DNA of 64,000 nucleotides from Flavobacterium sp. KACC 22763 (GCF_028736155.1 NZ_CP117879.1:1798001-1862000); one strand, 5' to 3'. Shown: positions 51,481 to 60,732, numbered from the stretch's first letter. Numbers and translations: made by a program. Notes: generated by a model not told the origin, from the sequence alone.

Positions 51481-53634
51481 TTATCCATTTCCCGGTGCAA
51501 AAGGAAATTTTAATGATTTAAAATACTCTAATGTTTGTGTCGGTTTTTCTACTCCATCAGGAAGCGCTTTTCCTGAAAACTGTTGAAAATACAGCAAACA
51601 GGCATCGCGCCACCACTTTGCTTCTTTATGCTGAATTTCCAATAGCATTTTCACTTCATTAAATCGTTCACTGTCTATATAGTTTTCAGTTTTGTTCCAA
51701 ACATCCTGCATTTTTCTAACCTGATCTACACCTTCCTGATATTTTAGCGCCAAGCCATTCCAAAGCGTTTGTCCGTTTTTCAGTTTATAATCCCATGAAA
51801 GATGATGAAACCATAGCAGCTCTTTTTCAGGACAAGTTTCTACATTATCAAAAAGTTTGGCAGCTTCCGGTGCATATTGCCAAACAGCATCTGTTCCTGA
51901 CTTCGATCGGTCGAAACCTATTCCGTTTTTATCTGCTTTATGATAATACGTCGGATTCCATTCTGGTCTTGATAAATTGGAAACCCAAGGTCCTGGTCCG
52001 TAATGATGCCCTGTATCCATAATATGATGCAAACCAAGCGGTGTCATATAATTGACAACGGCTTCACGCGATTCAATCATGATATTTTTTACTGTCTTAA
52101 TGAAATTTTCATTATTAGAAAATGTGCTTCTCAACCATTCCTCTGCAATAACTTCAGAATCTAAATACGGATTCCATGCCAATCTTCCGAAACCGTACCA
52201 ATTGGCTTGCGCAAAAGGATGTCCTGTCCAATTTAAATCGTTACCAATATTAGCAACACCGGCAGTTCCCGTTAGTTTATTTTTATATAAAGTGCCATCA
52301 ACAACTTTAGCAACCGTTGAACCTTTTCCTTTTTGAAAGGTATCCGATTCCAAAACTTCCTGAAATAATTTAGGCAGAAAAACCAAATGTGCGCTAAAAC
52401 CTAAATATTCCTGCGTAATTTGAAATTCCATCATTAAAGGCGTTTTTGGCATGGCTCCAAATAACGGATGAAACGGCTCTCTTGGTTGAAAATCAATCGC
52501 TCCGTTTTTGACTTGAACCATTACATTCTCTTTGAATTTCCCGTCATACGGCTGAAATTCGGCATAAGCCTGTTTAGCGCGATCATTGGCATCATGTTCA
52601 GAATATACAAAGGCTCTCCACATAATTACACCGCCAAAAGGTGCAACGGCATCGGCCAGCATATTAGCGCCATCAACATGATCTCTGCCGTAATTTTGAG
52701 GCCCTGGCTGACCTTCTGAATTGGCTTTTACCAAAAATCCGCCAAAATCTGGAATTCGTTTATAGATTTCAGCCGACTTATTTTTCCACCAGTTAATCAC
52801 TTCAGGATCTTTTGGATCGGCTGTTTTTAGATTTCCGATTTCAATTGGCGCCGAAAATCTTGCCGTTAGATAGACTTTTATTCCATAAGGTCTGAAAACA
52901 TTGGCTAATGCTTCCACTTTTTCCAAATACTGCGGAGTCAGAATTAAGGCGTTTGCATTTACATTGGTTAAAACCGTTCCGTTAATTCCAATTGAGGCAT
53001 TCGCTCTAGCGTAATCAATATAGCGCTGGTCTATAAAATCTGGAAGTTTCTGCCAGTTCCATAACGAAAATCCAGCATAACCACGTTCTACCGTTCTGTC
53101 AAGATTGTCCCAATGATTTAAGATTCTGATATTCGTTTTTGGAGAATCAGCAATATTTAAATCTTTAACCGATTTATTGGTTTGCAATATTCTCAGGAAA
53201 TGAAAAACGCCATACAAAACAGCAATATCATTCTTTCCTGTAATGACTATCTGCTTTTTATTTTTAAGTGAAATGGATTTGATAATAAAACCTTCAGTAT
53301 TGATTTTATTCAAATCAGCTTGCAATTCTGTTTTGATTTCGGAACTTAAATTCATTTGTGAGCCAACAATTAGATTATTCTCTCCTTTTACGTCTTTTCT
53401 GATTTCAGGAATACTTCCTAACATATCCGCAAATCCAGTTTTGAGTTCTTTTTCAGCAATTTTAATGGTTTCAGAATTTCCTAATACTGCAATGCCTTTA
53501 AGATTGTTCTTGTATTCAGAAGCTGCTGTTGAATCAGCAACTGTATTATACTGAAGCCACAATTTATAATCCTTTTGCGCTGCAGTCGAAAAGGAAATAA
53601 GAAGAAACAGGAAAACAAATCTTAATGAAGTCAT
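51481..53634 (-). CDS. GH67 alpha-glucuronidase
   Basis: The protein has 717 residues with a signal peptide (LFLLISFSTAAQ), so it acts in the periplasm or at the surface. GH67 marks: an N-terminal alpha/beta domain (KDYKLWLQYN), the hallmark INGTVLTNVNANALILTP, YGIKVYLTARFSAPIEIG, GGFLVKANSEGQPGPQNYGRDHVDGAN and GVIMWRAFVY. It releases (4-O-methyl)glucuronate from the non-reducing end of xylo-oligosaccharides. It is the first gene of the glucuronate group GH67-SDR-uxuA-GH115-GH10, and an operator lies 120 bp upstream (53754-53763). The length is normal. Confidence 0.95.
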   Translation of the reverse strand: MTSLRFVFLFLLISFSTAAQKDYKLWLQYNTVADSTAASEYKNNLKGIAVLGNSETIKIAEKELKTGFADMLGSIPEIRKDVKGENNLIVGSQMNLSSEIKTELQADLNKINTEGFIIKSISLKNKKQIVITGKNDIAVLYGVFHFLRILQTNKSVKDLNIADSPKTNIRILNHWDNLDRTVERGYAGFSLWNWQKLPDFIDQRYIDYARANASIGINGTVLTNVNANALILTPQYLEKVEALANVFRPYGIKVYLTARFSAPIEIGNLKTADPKDPEVINWWKNKSAEIYKRIPDFGGFLVKANSEGQPGPQNYGRDHVDGANMLADAVAPFGGVIMWRAFVYSEHDANDRAKQAYAEFQPYDGKFKENVMVQVKNGAIDFQPREPFHPLFGAMPKTPLMMEFQITQEYLGFSAHLVFLPKLFQEVLESDTFQKGKGSTVAKVVDGTLYKNKLTGTAGVANIGNDLNWTGHPFAQANWYGFGRLAWNPYLDSEVIAEEWLRSTFSNNENFIKTVKNIMIESREAVVNYMTPLGLHHIMDTGHHYGPGPWVSNLSRPEWNPTYYHKADKNGIGFDRSKSGTDAVWQYAPEAAKLFDNVETCPEKELLWFHHLSWDYKLKNGQTLWNGLALKYQEGVDQVRKMQDVWNKTENYIDSERFNEVKMLLEIQHKEAKWWRDACLLYFQQFSGKALPDGVEKPTQTLEYFKSLKFPFAPGNG

Positions 53635-53753
53635 TGGCTTTAATTTATTCTTGACAATTTCATTTTTACAACATCAATATTTTACACCTTATTAAAAGCA
53701 TATAATAAAATTTTGAACCGAAAAATGCATTATTCTAAATAAAACAATAATTG

Positions 53754-53763
53754 CAATCGGTTG
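53754..53763. promoter_or_regulatory. LacI-type operator CAATCGGTTG upstream of GH67
   Basis: An exact copy 120 bp before the GH67 start. On the minus strand TATATTTT, one base short of TAnnTTTG, ends four bases upstream of it. The site may therefore cover the transcription start rather than the -33 element. Confidence 0.75.
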
Positions 53764-53835
53764 CGTAAAAATATAGGATTGTTGTTTAAGAAAAAAATTT
53801 TGGATGCCTTTTTTTCAAAAAAATAATTTATTTAA

Positions 53836-53872
53836 CAAATAAAAGCAGGATAATTACAAAAACTATCCTGCT
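53836..53872 (-). terminator. Intrinsic terminator of lacI
   Basis: The 9-bp arms AGCAGGATA (53844-53852) and TATCCTGCT (53864-53872) enclose an 11-nt loop. The minus-strand transcript continues TTTTATTTG. It lies 21 bp after the lacI stop and separates lacI from GH67. Confidence 0.82.
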
Positions 53873-53892
53873 CTGTAGCATCTTAAAAATAA

Positions 53893-54921
53893 TTACTTTT
53901 GAGTAGATTCTCTCGCGAGTACTTCTGTATTTAAAAAAGTGATTTCTTTCGCATCGTCATTTTTAGACGATTTCAAATTCTTAATGATAATTTCAGCCGC
54001 TGCTTTTCCCATTTTTTCTGCAGGATGCGTAATAGTCGATATATTTGGATCAATAATCTGCGAAATTGGATCATTATTAAAACCAATTACTTTAAACTCT
54101 TCAGGGACTCTGATTCCGCGTTTTTTTGCAGTTTGAACTGCGCTTACAGCCAAAATATCTCCTGGTGCAAACAATCCGTCCGGAATTGGCTTTAAATCAA
54201 ATAAAGCGTTGCTGCCCTTTACCCCGTCTTCATATGTAACCGAATTCAAGTTGATGATTAATTCTTCGTCCACTTCGATATTATGATCTTTTAAGGCTTC
54301 AATATAACCTCTTTTCCTTTCATTATACAAGTTTCCCAATTCTGAACCAGCAGAAAAATGGGCAATACGGATGCAGCCTTGTTCAATAAGATGTTTGGTT
54401 GCTTTGTAGCCTGCTGTATAATTGTCAATTACAACTCTAAAAGTATTATATCCTTTTGGAACTCTATCCACAAAAACCAACGGAATATTATTATTTGAAA
54501 ACTGATGGAAATGAGCTGTATCGCTTGTTTCCATTGCCAGAGAACAAATTACGCCGCTTACGCGATTGCTATATAAAGATTTGGCCATATTTACCTCTTC
54601 TTCATATGAGTCGTGCGACTGCATAATAATTACGGTATAATCCGATTTTTGAGCCGCGATTTCGATTCCGCTAATCAGAGAAGATAAAAAGGGCTGTGTA
54701 ACGGTAGGAATCAAAACGCCAATGGTTCTGGTTTTGTTCCCACGCAAACCTGCTGCTAAAGTATTCGGGACAAAACCCATTTCTTCAGCGGTTTTTTTCA
54801 CTTTTTTAATCGTCTTATCACTTATCGTGTGATGATCTTTTAAAGCTCGTGAAATAGTAGATGTTGCCAGATTAAGCCTCTCAGCAATATCATAAATCGT
54901 TACATATTTATTTTCTTCCAT
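53893..54921 (-). CDS. LacI/GalR-family transcriptional regulator (probable xylan/xylose repressor)
   Basis: The start was set at the ATG at 54919-54921 (MEENKYVTIYDIAERLNLA), giving 342 residues. A longer frame begins at 54972 but adds residues not found in the family. The HTH lies at about residues 7-26 (VTIYDIAERLNLATSTISRAL) with hinge helix NTLAAGLRGNKTRTIGV. The periplasmic-binding-type core follows (VSGVICSLAMETSD, VFVDRVPKGYNTFRVVIDNY, GFNNDPISQIIDPNISTI). It is the only complete sugar-responsive regulator in the window. An operator (55147) lies in the intergenic region it shares with GH3. Nine CAAYCGRTTG sites make it the likely controller of the whole island and of itself. The inducer is unknown; xylose or xylobiose is plausible. 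Confidence 0.92.
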   Translation of the reverse strand: MEENKYVTIYDIAERLNLATSTISRALKDHHTISDKTIKKVKKTAEEMGFVPNTLAAGLRGNKTRTIGVLIPTVTQPFLSSLISGIEIAAQKSDYTVIIMQSHDSYEEEVNMAKSLYSNRVSGVICSLAMETSDTAHFHQFSNNNIPLVFVDRVPKGYNTFRVVIDNYTAGYKATKHLIEQGCIRIAHFSAGSELGNLYNERKRGYIEALKDHNIEVDEELIINLNSVTYEDGVKGSNALFDLKPIPDGLFAPGDILAVSAVQTAKKRGIRVPEEFKVIGFNNDPISQIIDPNISTITHPAEKMGKAAAEIIIKNLKSSKNDDAKEITFLNTEVLARESTQK

Positions 54922-55007
54922 TACTATTATGATTAGTCGTAAATTTTGAACATAATTTAAAAAGTTTAGCACAGCAATTCAATACCGCCTGTTTTCGTTT
55001 TACATGA

Positions 55008-55037
55008 CAAATTTACTTATAACAAATTTACTTATAA
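55008..55037 (-). repeat. Tandem 15-bp repeat carrying TAAATTTG in the lacI leader
   Basis: TTATAAGTAAATTTG occurs twice back to back on the minus strand (55037-55023 and 55022-55008), about 90-115 bp upstream of the lacI ATG. Each unit contains TAAATTTG, a match to the -7 consensus TAnnTTTG. The duplication may give lacI two start points. Confidence 0.75.
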
Positions 55038-55146
55038 CCAATAGAAAACGTAAACATTTATCATCAAAAATAATTAAAAAAAACAGTAAAATGGCATTAT
55101 TTATCAAATAACACTCTAAAGTTAAATTATTTTTCTTTCCTTTACA

Positions 55147-55156
55147 CAATCGGTTG
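55147..55156. promoter_or_regulatory. LacI-type operator CAATCGGTTG in the lacI/GH3 divergent region
   Basis: An exact copy lying 65 bp before the GH3 start and 226 bp before the lacI start. On the minus strand a TAACTTTA element stands 22 bp below it. One repressor dimer here could control both directions, including its own gene. Confidence 0.78.
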
Positions 55157-55220
55157 CAATTTATTTTAAAATAAAAAATACAGCACTTCATCAGTCCCAG
55201 CATCAGTAAAATTTATTTAT

Positions 55221-57848
55221 ATGAAAACAAAAAAAATAAAATATCAGATCCTGATATTACTCTCTCTTTGGTGCACTGCACAGAATAAAGATTCCAAATT
55301 TCCTTTTCAAAATACTGATCTCACTTTTGAAGAACGAGTAGAAAACTTAGTGGGGCAATTAACATTAGAAGAAAAAGTGGCACAAATGCTAAATGCGGCA
55401 CCTGCTATACCGCGACTGGGAATTCCTGCTTATGACTGGTGGAACGAAACGCTTCATGGGGTCGCTAGAACTCCTTTTAAAACAACCGTTTTCCCGCAGG
55501 CGATTGCAATGGCCGCTACTTTCGATAAAAACTCGCTTTTCAAAATGGCCGATTATTCTGCTCTAGAAGGCAGAGCCATTTACAATAAGGCTGTTGAACT
55601 TAACAGAACCAACGAACGTTATTTAGGGCTTACTTACTGGACCCCAAATATTAATATTTTTAGAGATCCCAGATGGGGACGCGGACAGGAAACTTATGGA
55701 GAAGATCCTTATCTGACAGCTATTTTAGGCGATGCATTTGTCAAAGGCCTTCAAGGAGATGATCCTAAATATCTTAAAGCTGCAGCCTGTGCAAAACACT
55801 ATGCTGTACACAGCGGGCCAGAATCTCTACGCCACACTTTTGATGTGGATGTAACTCCATATGAACTTTGGGACACGTATCTGCCCGCTTTCAAAAAATT
55901 AATCACCAGCTCTAAAGTTGCAGGGGTTATGTGCGCTTACAATGCCTTTAGAACCCAGCCATGCTGCGCCAGTGATATCCTAATGAATGACATTCTAAGA
56001 AATGAATGGAAATTTACCGGTTATGTCACATCTGACTGCTGGGCTATTGATGATTTTTTCAAAAACCATAAAACACATTCTGATGCCGCATCTGCTTCAG
56101 CCGATGCAGTGCTCCATGGAACAGATATTGACTGCGGAACAGATGCTTATAAATCACTTGTTCAAGCTGTTAAAAACGGACAAATCACCGAAAAACAGAT
56201 TGATGCTTCTGTAAAACGTCTTTTTTTGATCCGTTTTAGGCTGGGCATGTTTGATCCTGTCTCAATGGTTAAATATGCACAGACTCCAAATTCAGTTCTA
56301 GAATCAGATGAGCATAAGGAGCATGCTCTAAAAATGGCCAGACAATCTATAGTACTTCTTAAAAACGAAAGAAATACGCTTCCATTAAGCAAAAAACTTA
56401 AAAAGATTGTTGTTTTAGGTCCAAATGCAGATAATTCAATTTCCATACTTGGAAATTACAACGGAACTCCATCAAAACTAACAACAGTTTTGCAAGGCAT
56501 TAAAGAGAAAGTCAGCCCTGAAACTGAAGTGGTTTATGAAAAAGCCACCAACTTTACAAATGATACATTACTGGTTTACAAAGATCTAAAGAGCCGTTAT
56601 TCTTATGAAGGAAAACAAGGCTTTAAAGCTGAGTATTATAATAACAATACCTTATCTGGCGCACCTGAAACTACGAGAACTGAATCTGAAATAAATAATT
56701 TCTGGCAGGAAGGAGAAATGGTTGCCCAAAACATCAAAGCAAATCATTTTTCGGCACGCTATACTACCAATTTTAAAGCAGATGAGGATGGTTCAATTAC
56801 TTTTGAAGTGGCCGCAGATGACGGTTACAGGTTTATTATTGACGGTAAAGAAGTTATAGATGCCTGGAAAAAAAACCGATGGGGAGCAAAAACATACAAA
56901 CTGCAAACCAAAAAAGATTCTGTTTATAAACTAGTGTTGGAATATTGGCAAGGTGAAGGAAAAGCTGAAGTGGCTCTGCAAACCGGGAATTTTATAAAAA
57001 CAGATTTTGCGAATTTAATTGGGCGCCATAAAAATGCAGATGCCTTTATTTTTGCAGGAGGCATTTCTCCTCAACTTGAAGGAGAAGAAATGCCTGTTGA
57101 TGCACCCGGATTTAATGGTGGAGACCGTACTTCCATCCTACTTCCAGAAGTGCAGACAAAACTTCTAAAAATGCTTCAATCTTCTGGAAAACCCGTAATT
57201 TTTCTCATGATGACCGGCAGCGCAATAGCTGTGCCTTGGGAAGCAGAAAACATTCCGGCTATCCTAAACATATGGTATGGCGGACAATCTGCAGGAACGG
57301 CCTCTGCCGATGTCATTTTTGGAGACTATAATCCTGCTGGAAGACTTCCGGTAACCTTTTACAAAGACGATTCCGATTTGTCTTCTTTTGTTGATTATAA
57401 AATGGACAATAAAACATATCGTTACTTTAAAGGCACTCCTTTATACGGATTTGGCTATGGTTTAAGCTATACTGAATTCAAATACAGCGCAGTAAAAGCT
57501 CCTGCAAAAATAAAAAAGGGCCAGCCAGCCACTATTTCTGTTAAAATAACCAATGCCGGAAAAATGGAAGGAGAAGAAGTTGCGCAACTGTATTTAATTA
57601 ATCCAAATGCATCCATAAAATCTCCTTTAAAAAGCCTCAAAGGATTTGAAAGGTTCAACTTGAAACCTGGCCAAAGTACCGTTGTCAATTTTGCTCTTTC
57701 TCCTGAAGATCTTTCTTATGTGACAGAAAACGGAAGCTTAAAAGCATATGAAGGCAAAATTCAAATTGCAGTTGGAGGTTCACAGCCAGATGAAAAAAAT
57801 CGAACAAAAGGCAATATTATAACTCAAACTTTAGAAATAGAAAAATAA
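55221..57848 (+). CDS. GH3 beta-xylosidase with inserted PA14 domain
   Basis: The protein has 875 residues with a short export signal (ILILLSLWCTAQ). GH3 order: an N-terminal barrel (YDWWNETLHGVAR, AKHYAVHSGPESLRHTFD) with the nucleophile Asp in VTSDCWAID; an alpha/beta sandwich (VVLGPNADNSISILGNYNGTPS), interrupted by a PA14 domain at about residues 470-600 (FKAEYYNNNTLSGAPE, VAADDGYRFIIDGKEVID); then a fibronectin-III-like end (KSLKGFERFNLKPGQS). The sequence resembles plant-type bifunctional beta-xylosidase/arabinofuranosidase GH3 members. It releases xylose from xylo-oligosaccharides. It is divergent from lacI and shares its operator; transketolase follows 72 bp later. Confidence 0.93.
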   Translation: MKTKKIKYQILILLSLWCTAQNKDSKFPFQNTDLTFEERVENLVGQLTLEEKVAQMLNAAPAIPRLGIPAYDWWNETLHGVARTPFKTTVFPQAIAMAATFDKNSLFKMADYSALEGRAIYNKAVELNRTNERYLGLTYWTPNINIFRDPRWGRGQETYGEDPYLTAILGDAFVKGLQGDDPKYLKAAACAKHYAVHSGPESLRHTFDVDVTPYELWDTYLPAFKKLITSSKVAGVMCAYNAFRTQPCCASDILMNDILRNEWKFTGYVTSDCWAIDDFFKNHKTHSDAASASADAVLHGTDIDCGTDAYKSLVQAVKNGQITEKQIDASVKRLFLIRFRLGMFDPVSMVKYAQTPNSVLESDEHKEHALKMARQSIVLLKNERNTLPLSKKLKKIVVLGPNADNSISILGNYNGTPSKLTTVLQGIKEKVSPETEVVYEKATNFTNDTLLVYKDLKSRYSYEGKQGFKAEYYNNNTLSGAPETTRTESEINNFWQEGEMVAQNIKANHFSARYTTNFKADEDGSITFEVAADDGYRFIIDGKEVIDAWKKNRWGAKTYKLQTKKDSVYKLVLEYWQGEGKAEVALQTGNFIKTDFANLIGRHKNADAFIFAGGISPQLEGEEMPVDAPGFNGGDRTSILLPEVQTKLLKMLQSSGKPVIFLMMTGSAIAVPWEAENIPAILNIWYGGQSAGTASADVIFGDYNPAGRLPVTFYKDDSDLSSFVDYKMDNKTYRYFKGTPLYGFGYGLSYTEFKYSAVKAPAKIKKGQPATISVKITNAGKMEGEEVAQLYLINPNASIKSPLKSLKGFERFNLKPGQSTVVNFALSPEDLSYVTENGSLKAYEGKIQIAVGGSQPDEKNRTKGNIITQTLEIEK

Positions 57849-57859
57849 TTAATTAGCAG

Positions 57860-57890
57860 TGCCTTTGAATTTTAATTTTAGTCAAAGGCA
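57860..57890 (+). other. Hairpin between GH3 and transketolase
   Basis: TGCCTTTGA (57860-57868) pairs with TCAAAGGCA (57882-57890) around a 13-nt AT-rich loop. There is no proper T-run after it, so it is a weak terminator or an mRNA stabiliser at best. Confidence 0.45.
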
Positions 57891-57920
57891 TATCATTAGC
57901 ATTTATTAAAAAACTTAAAA

Positions 57921-59957
57921 ATGGACAAGACAATAGACCAATTATCAGCAGATAATATTAGAGCTTTAGCAATATCAATGGTTGAAAAAGCAAATTCCGG
58001 ACATCCTGGAGGATCAATGGGAGGAGCAGATTTTATGCACATTTTATATTCTGAATATTTGAAATATGATCCAACTGAAATGAACTGGATTTGCAGAGAT
58101 CGTTTTTTTATGGACGCTGGGCATTTATCTGCATTAATGTACGCCCAATACTATCTTTTGGGAAATTATGAAAAAACAGATCTTGAAAATTTCAGACAAT
58201 GGGGTTCTGTAACGCCTGGCCATCCAGAAATTGATGTAAAGAGAGGTATTGAAAACACATCCGGTCCATTGGGACAAGGGCATGTTATGGGTGTTGGAGC
58301 TGCCATTGCCGCTAAATTCCTATCTGAAAAATTCGATAATTTATTTGATCACAAAATATATGGTTTTATAACAGACGGAGGCATTCAGGAAGAAATTTCG
58401 CAGGGAGCAGGAAGGATTGCAGGACATTTGGGATTAAACAATTTTATCATGTTTTATGATTCCAATGATGTGCAATTATCATCCATGACCGACGAAGTAA
58501 CGAGTGAAAATACAGCCGCAAAATATGAATCTTGGGGATGGAAGGTCATAACTATTGATGCTCACAATCATACCCAGATACGTTCTGCGTTAAACGCAGC
58601 AAATGCCGAATTAAAAAGGCCTACGCTTATTATTGGAAGGACAATTATGGGAAAAGGCTGCGTAACTTCTGAGGGCACATTATACGAAGGGCAATGTGAA
58701 CTTCATGGCAAACCTATCGGGGCAACAAAAGCAGACTTTATAAAGACACTTGAAAACTTGGGCGCTGATCCACAAGATTCTTTTGCCATTTACAGCAGCG
58801 TTGAAGGCCATTATCAAAAAGTTTTAGAACAAAAAACTAAGGATGCTGCAGAAAAGAAATCAAAAATTTTGGCGTGGGAAAGCCAAAATCCTGAATCTGC
58901 TAAAAAAATCCAGCAGTTCTTCAGCGGAGAACTTCCTGAAATGGACTTCAGTTCTATATCTCAAAAAGCTAATGCGGCAACACGCGATGCTTCTGCGGAG
59001 GTTTTAGGCTATTTGGCTGAAAAAATAGAAAACATGATTGTTTCTTCTGCTGATTTGTCTAACAGCGATAAAACGGACGGTTTCTTGAAAAAGACTTCAG
59101 TGATGCAGAAAGATAACTTTAGCGGAGCATTTCTTCAAGCAGGCGTCGCCGAACTTACAATGGCCGCAATTGCAAATGGAATGGCTCTGCATGGCGGAGT
59201 AATTCCTGTTGTAGCCACTTTCTTTGTTTTTTCTGATTATATGAAACCAGCCATGCGTCTTGCTGCAATTCAGGAGCTTCCTGTAAAATATGTATTCACG
59301 CATGATTCGTTTAGAGTTGGAGAAGATGGGCCAACGCATCAGCCGATTGAACAAGAGGCTCAGATCAGGCTTTTAGAAAAAATTAAAAACCATTCTGGCC
59401 GTCAAAGCTTTTTGGCACTGCGTCCAGCCGATGCGGCTGAAACTTCGGTAGCTTGGCAAATGGCTGTTGAAAATAAAACAACTCCTACAGCATTAATCCT
59501 TTCAAGACAAAACATCAAAGATCTTCCGTACAAGGATCCAAAATTTGCAGCTGCATCACAAGCTAAAAAAGGGGGATATCTAATTAAAGAAAACCAAAAT
59601 CCAGATCTTACTTTGATCGGAAACGGATCTGAGGTTGCCACTCTTTTAGAAGCAGCCTCTGAATTGGAAAAAACAAAACAGTTAAAGATAAATGTTGCTT
59701 CCATTATTTCTGAGGGCATTTTCAGATCTCAACCAAAAGAATATCAAGAAAGCATTATTCCAAAAGACGGATTGGTTTTCGGTCTGACAGCCGGTCTTCC
59801 TATTAATCTTGAAAGTTTAGTGGGTTCTCGAGGAATTGTCTATGGTTTAGATCATTTTGGCTACTCAGCTCCAGCTTCAGTTTTAGATCAAAAATTTGGA
59901 TTTACGGCTGAAAATATTAGCAATGAGATCGTAAAATATTTAGGAATAGCACATTAG
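57921..59957 (+). CDS. tkt: Transketolase
   Basis: The protein has 678 residues, full length. Domain order is normal: a thiamine-diphosphate-binding N-terminal domain (MVEKANSGHPGGSMGGADF, DRFFMDAGHLSALMYAQYYLLGN, GPLGQGHVMGVGAAIA), a pyrimidine-binding domain (VFTHDSFRVGEDGPTHQPIEQ) and a C-terminal domain (LTLIGNGSEVATLLEAA, YGLDHFGYSAPASVL). It transfers two-carbon units between pentose phosphates and is cytoplasmic. Lying behind GH3, under the same operator, it supplies the last step for xylose-derived xylulose-5-phosphate. It may be a xylose-induced second copy; I cannot see whether another tkt exists in the genome. Confidence 0.96.
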   Translation: MDKTIDQLSADNIRALAISMVEKANSGHPGGSMGGADFMHILYSEYLKYDPTEMNWICRDRFFMDAGHLSALMYAQYYLLGNYEKTDLENFRQWGSVTPGHPEIDVKRGIENTSGPLGQGHVMGVGAAIAAKFLSEKFDNLFDHKIYGFITDGGIQEEISQGAGRIAGHLGLNNFIMFYDSNDVQLSSMTDEVTSENTAAKYESWGWKVITIDAHNHTQIRSALNAANAELKRPTLIIGRTIMGKGCVTSEGTLYEGQCELHGKPIGATKADFIKTLENLGADPQDSFAIYSSVEGHYQKVLEQKTKDAAEKKSKILAWESQNPESAKKIQQFFSGELPEMDFSSISQKANAATRDASAEVLGYLAEKIENMIVSSADLSNSDKTDGFLKKTSVMQKDNFSGAFLQAGVAELTMAAIANGMALHGGVIPVVATFFVFSDYMKPAMRLAAIQELPVKYVFTHDSFRVGEDGPTHQPIEQEAQIRLLEKIKNHSGRQSFLALRPADAAETSVAWQMAVENKTTPTALILSRQNIKDLPYKDPKFAAASQAKKGGYLIKENQNPDLTLIGNGSEVATLLEAASELEKTKQLKINVASIISEGIFRSQPKEYQESIIPKDGLVFGLTAGLPINLESLVGSRGIVYGLDHFGYSAPASVLDQKFGFTAENISNEIVKYLGIAH

Positions 59958-60027
59958 AATTGCCTTCTGTTTTGCCACAAAAAGGTAAGCCTATTTTATT
60001 TAAGTTATTGGCTTAATTTTTTATGCA

Positions 60028-60058
60028 ACAAAAAGCCTGCAAATTTTGTGCAGGCTTT
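60028..60058 (-). terminator. Terminator between transketolase and the conjugative element
   Basis: AAAGCCTGC (60032-60040) pairs with GCAGGCTTT (60050-60058) around a 9-nt loop. The minus-strand transcript continues TTTTTG, so it best serves the gene ending at 60070. It may also stop the transketolase message on the plus strand. Confidence 0.75.
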
Positions 60059-60069
60059 CCAAAATAATC

Positions 60070-60402
60070 CTATTTATTAAATCTCTGATCCGCTTCCCGC
60101 TGCATTTCCGACATGGTTTTGATCCTCCCGGATTTGATCCACTCCAGCAGTTCTGACCTTATAAAATAAAGTTTCTTGCCCTTCTTGTTGGCGGGCATTT
60201 CCTTTCGGCATACTTTCGAATAGATGGTGGCCACCGATAGATTCACGAGCTTTGAGGCCTCCAGAATGGTCATTAGGCCCGGATCAAAATCCTCAGGAGG
60301 CTTATTGTCCCTGATCTGTTTTACCATACGCTCAATGCTCTCCACACGCATCACAAGGCTTCCCAATATATTGGGAAGATCCTCAAAAGCAAAAGGCTTC
60401 AT
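60070..60402 (-). CDS. Small helix-turn-helix protein, excisionase-like
   Basis: The protein has 110 residues. The C-terminal half is a MerR/excisionase-type HTH (TILEASKLVNLSVATIYSKVCRK, KKLYFIRSELLEWIKSGR), after an N-terminal helical stretch (VMRVESIERMVKQIRDN) that may form a coiled coil. Such proteins are frequent in Bacteroidota conjugative transposons, where they act in excision or regulation. Its ATG overlaps the stop of the upstream gene by 4 bp (60399-60402), so the two are coupled. It is the leftmost gene of the transferred segment. Confidence 0.8.
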   Translation of the reverse strand: MKPFAFEDLPNILGSLVMRVESIERMVKQIRDNKPPEDFDPGLMTILEASKLVNLSVATIYSKVCRKEMPANKKGKKLYFIRSELLEWIKSGRIKTMSEMQREADQRFNK

Positions 60403-60710
60403 GGCTCCATTAATTTACGCAGTTCAAAATCAAAAAAATATATCCGGCTTGCCCTTGTCTTCTTAAAAGAAGGCTCATAGCGCAGGTATCCGTACTCATC
60501 GAGCTCCCGCAGGCATTTATGGTAGGTGCATGCGGAAGATATCTTGGCCGTGGGCGCCAATTCCCTTCTGAAGACTTCAACAGGATTGGCAAAGCCTTTG
60601 GCAGACCTGAACTGCAGAAGGGCCGCATAAAGGGCTATATGCGCCGTGCCGATGCGCCCGTCCTTTTCAATGGCAGAAAAAAAATCTGCCAAGGGTTTCA
60701 CGCTTTCCAT
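60399..60710 (-). CDS. Small winged-helix-like protein of the conjugative element
   Basis: The protein has 103 residues. The arrangement HIALYAALLQFRSAKGFANPVEVFRRELAPTAKISSACTYHKCLRELDEYGYLRYEPSF resembles a winged-helix fold as in replication or transcription factors: three helices with a recognition helix (CTYHKCLRELDEYG), then a beta wing. I do not recognise a named family. It overlaps the next gene by 4 bp and follows the DUF3945-like gene by 22 bp. Function in regulating the element is inferred. Confidence 0.75.
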   Translation of the reverse strand: MESVKPLADFFSAIEKDGRIGTAHIALYAALLQFRSAKGFANPVEVFRRELAPTAKISSACTYHKCLRELDEYGYLRYEPSFKKTRASRIYFFDFELRKLMEP

Positions 60711-60732
60711 AATCCATCAATGATCACCTGAG

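Noticed and set aside
54922..54972. 17-residue N-terminal extension of LacI
   Set aside because: LacI proteins begin a few residues before the HTH, as does the ATG at 54921.
55000..55203. 67-codon minus-strand frame in the lacI/GH3 intergenic region
   Set aside because: It runs over the operator and the tandem promoter repeat (its ISKFVISKFV end is just the repeat) and has no start context or homology.
59958..60069. Attachment site of the conjugative element next to transketolase
   Set aside because: No tRNA end or matching direct repeat is visible in this window; the partner end lies outside, so it cannot be supported.
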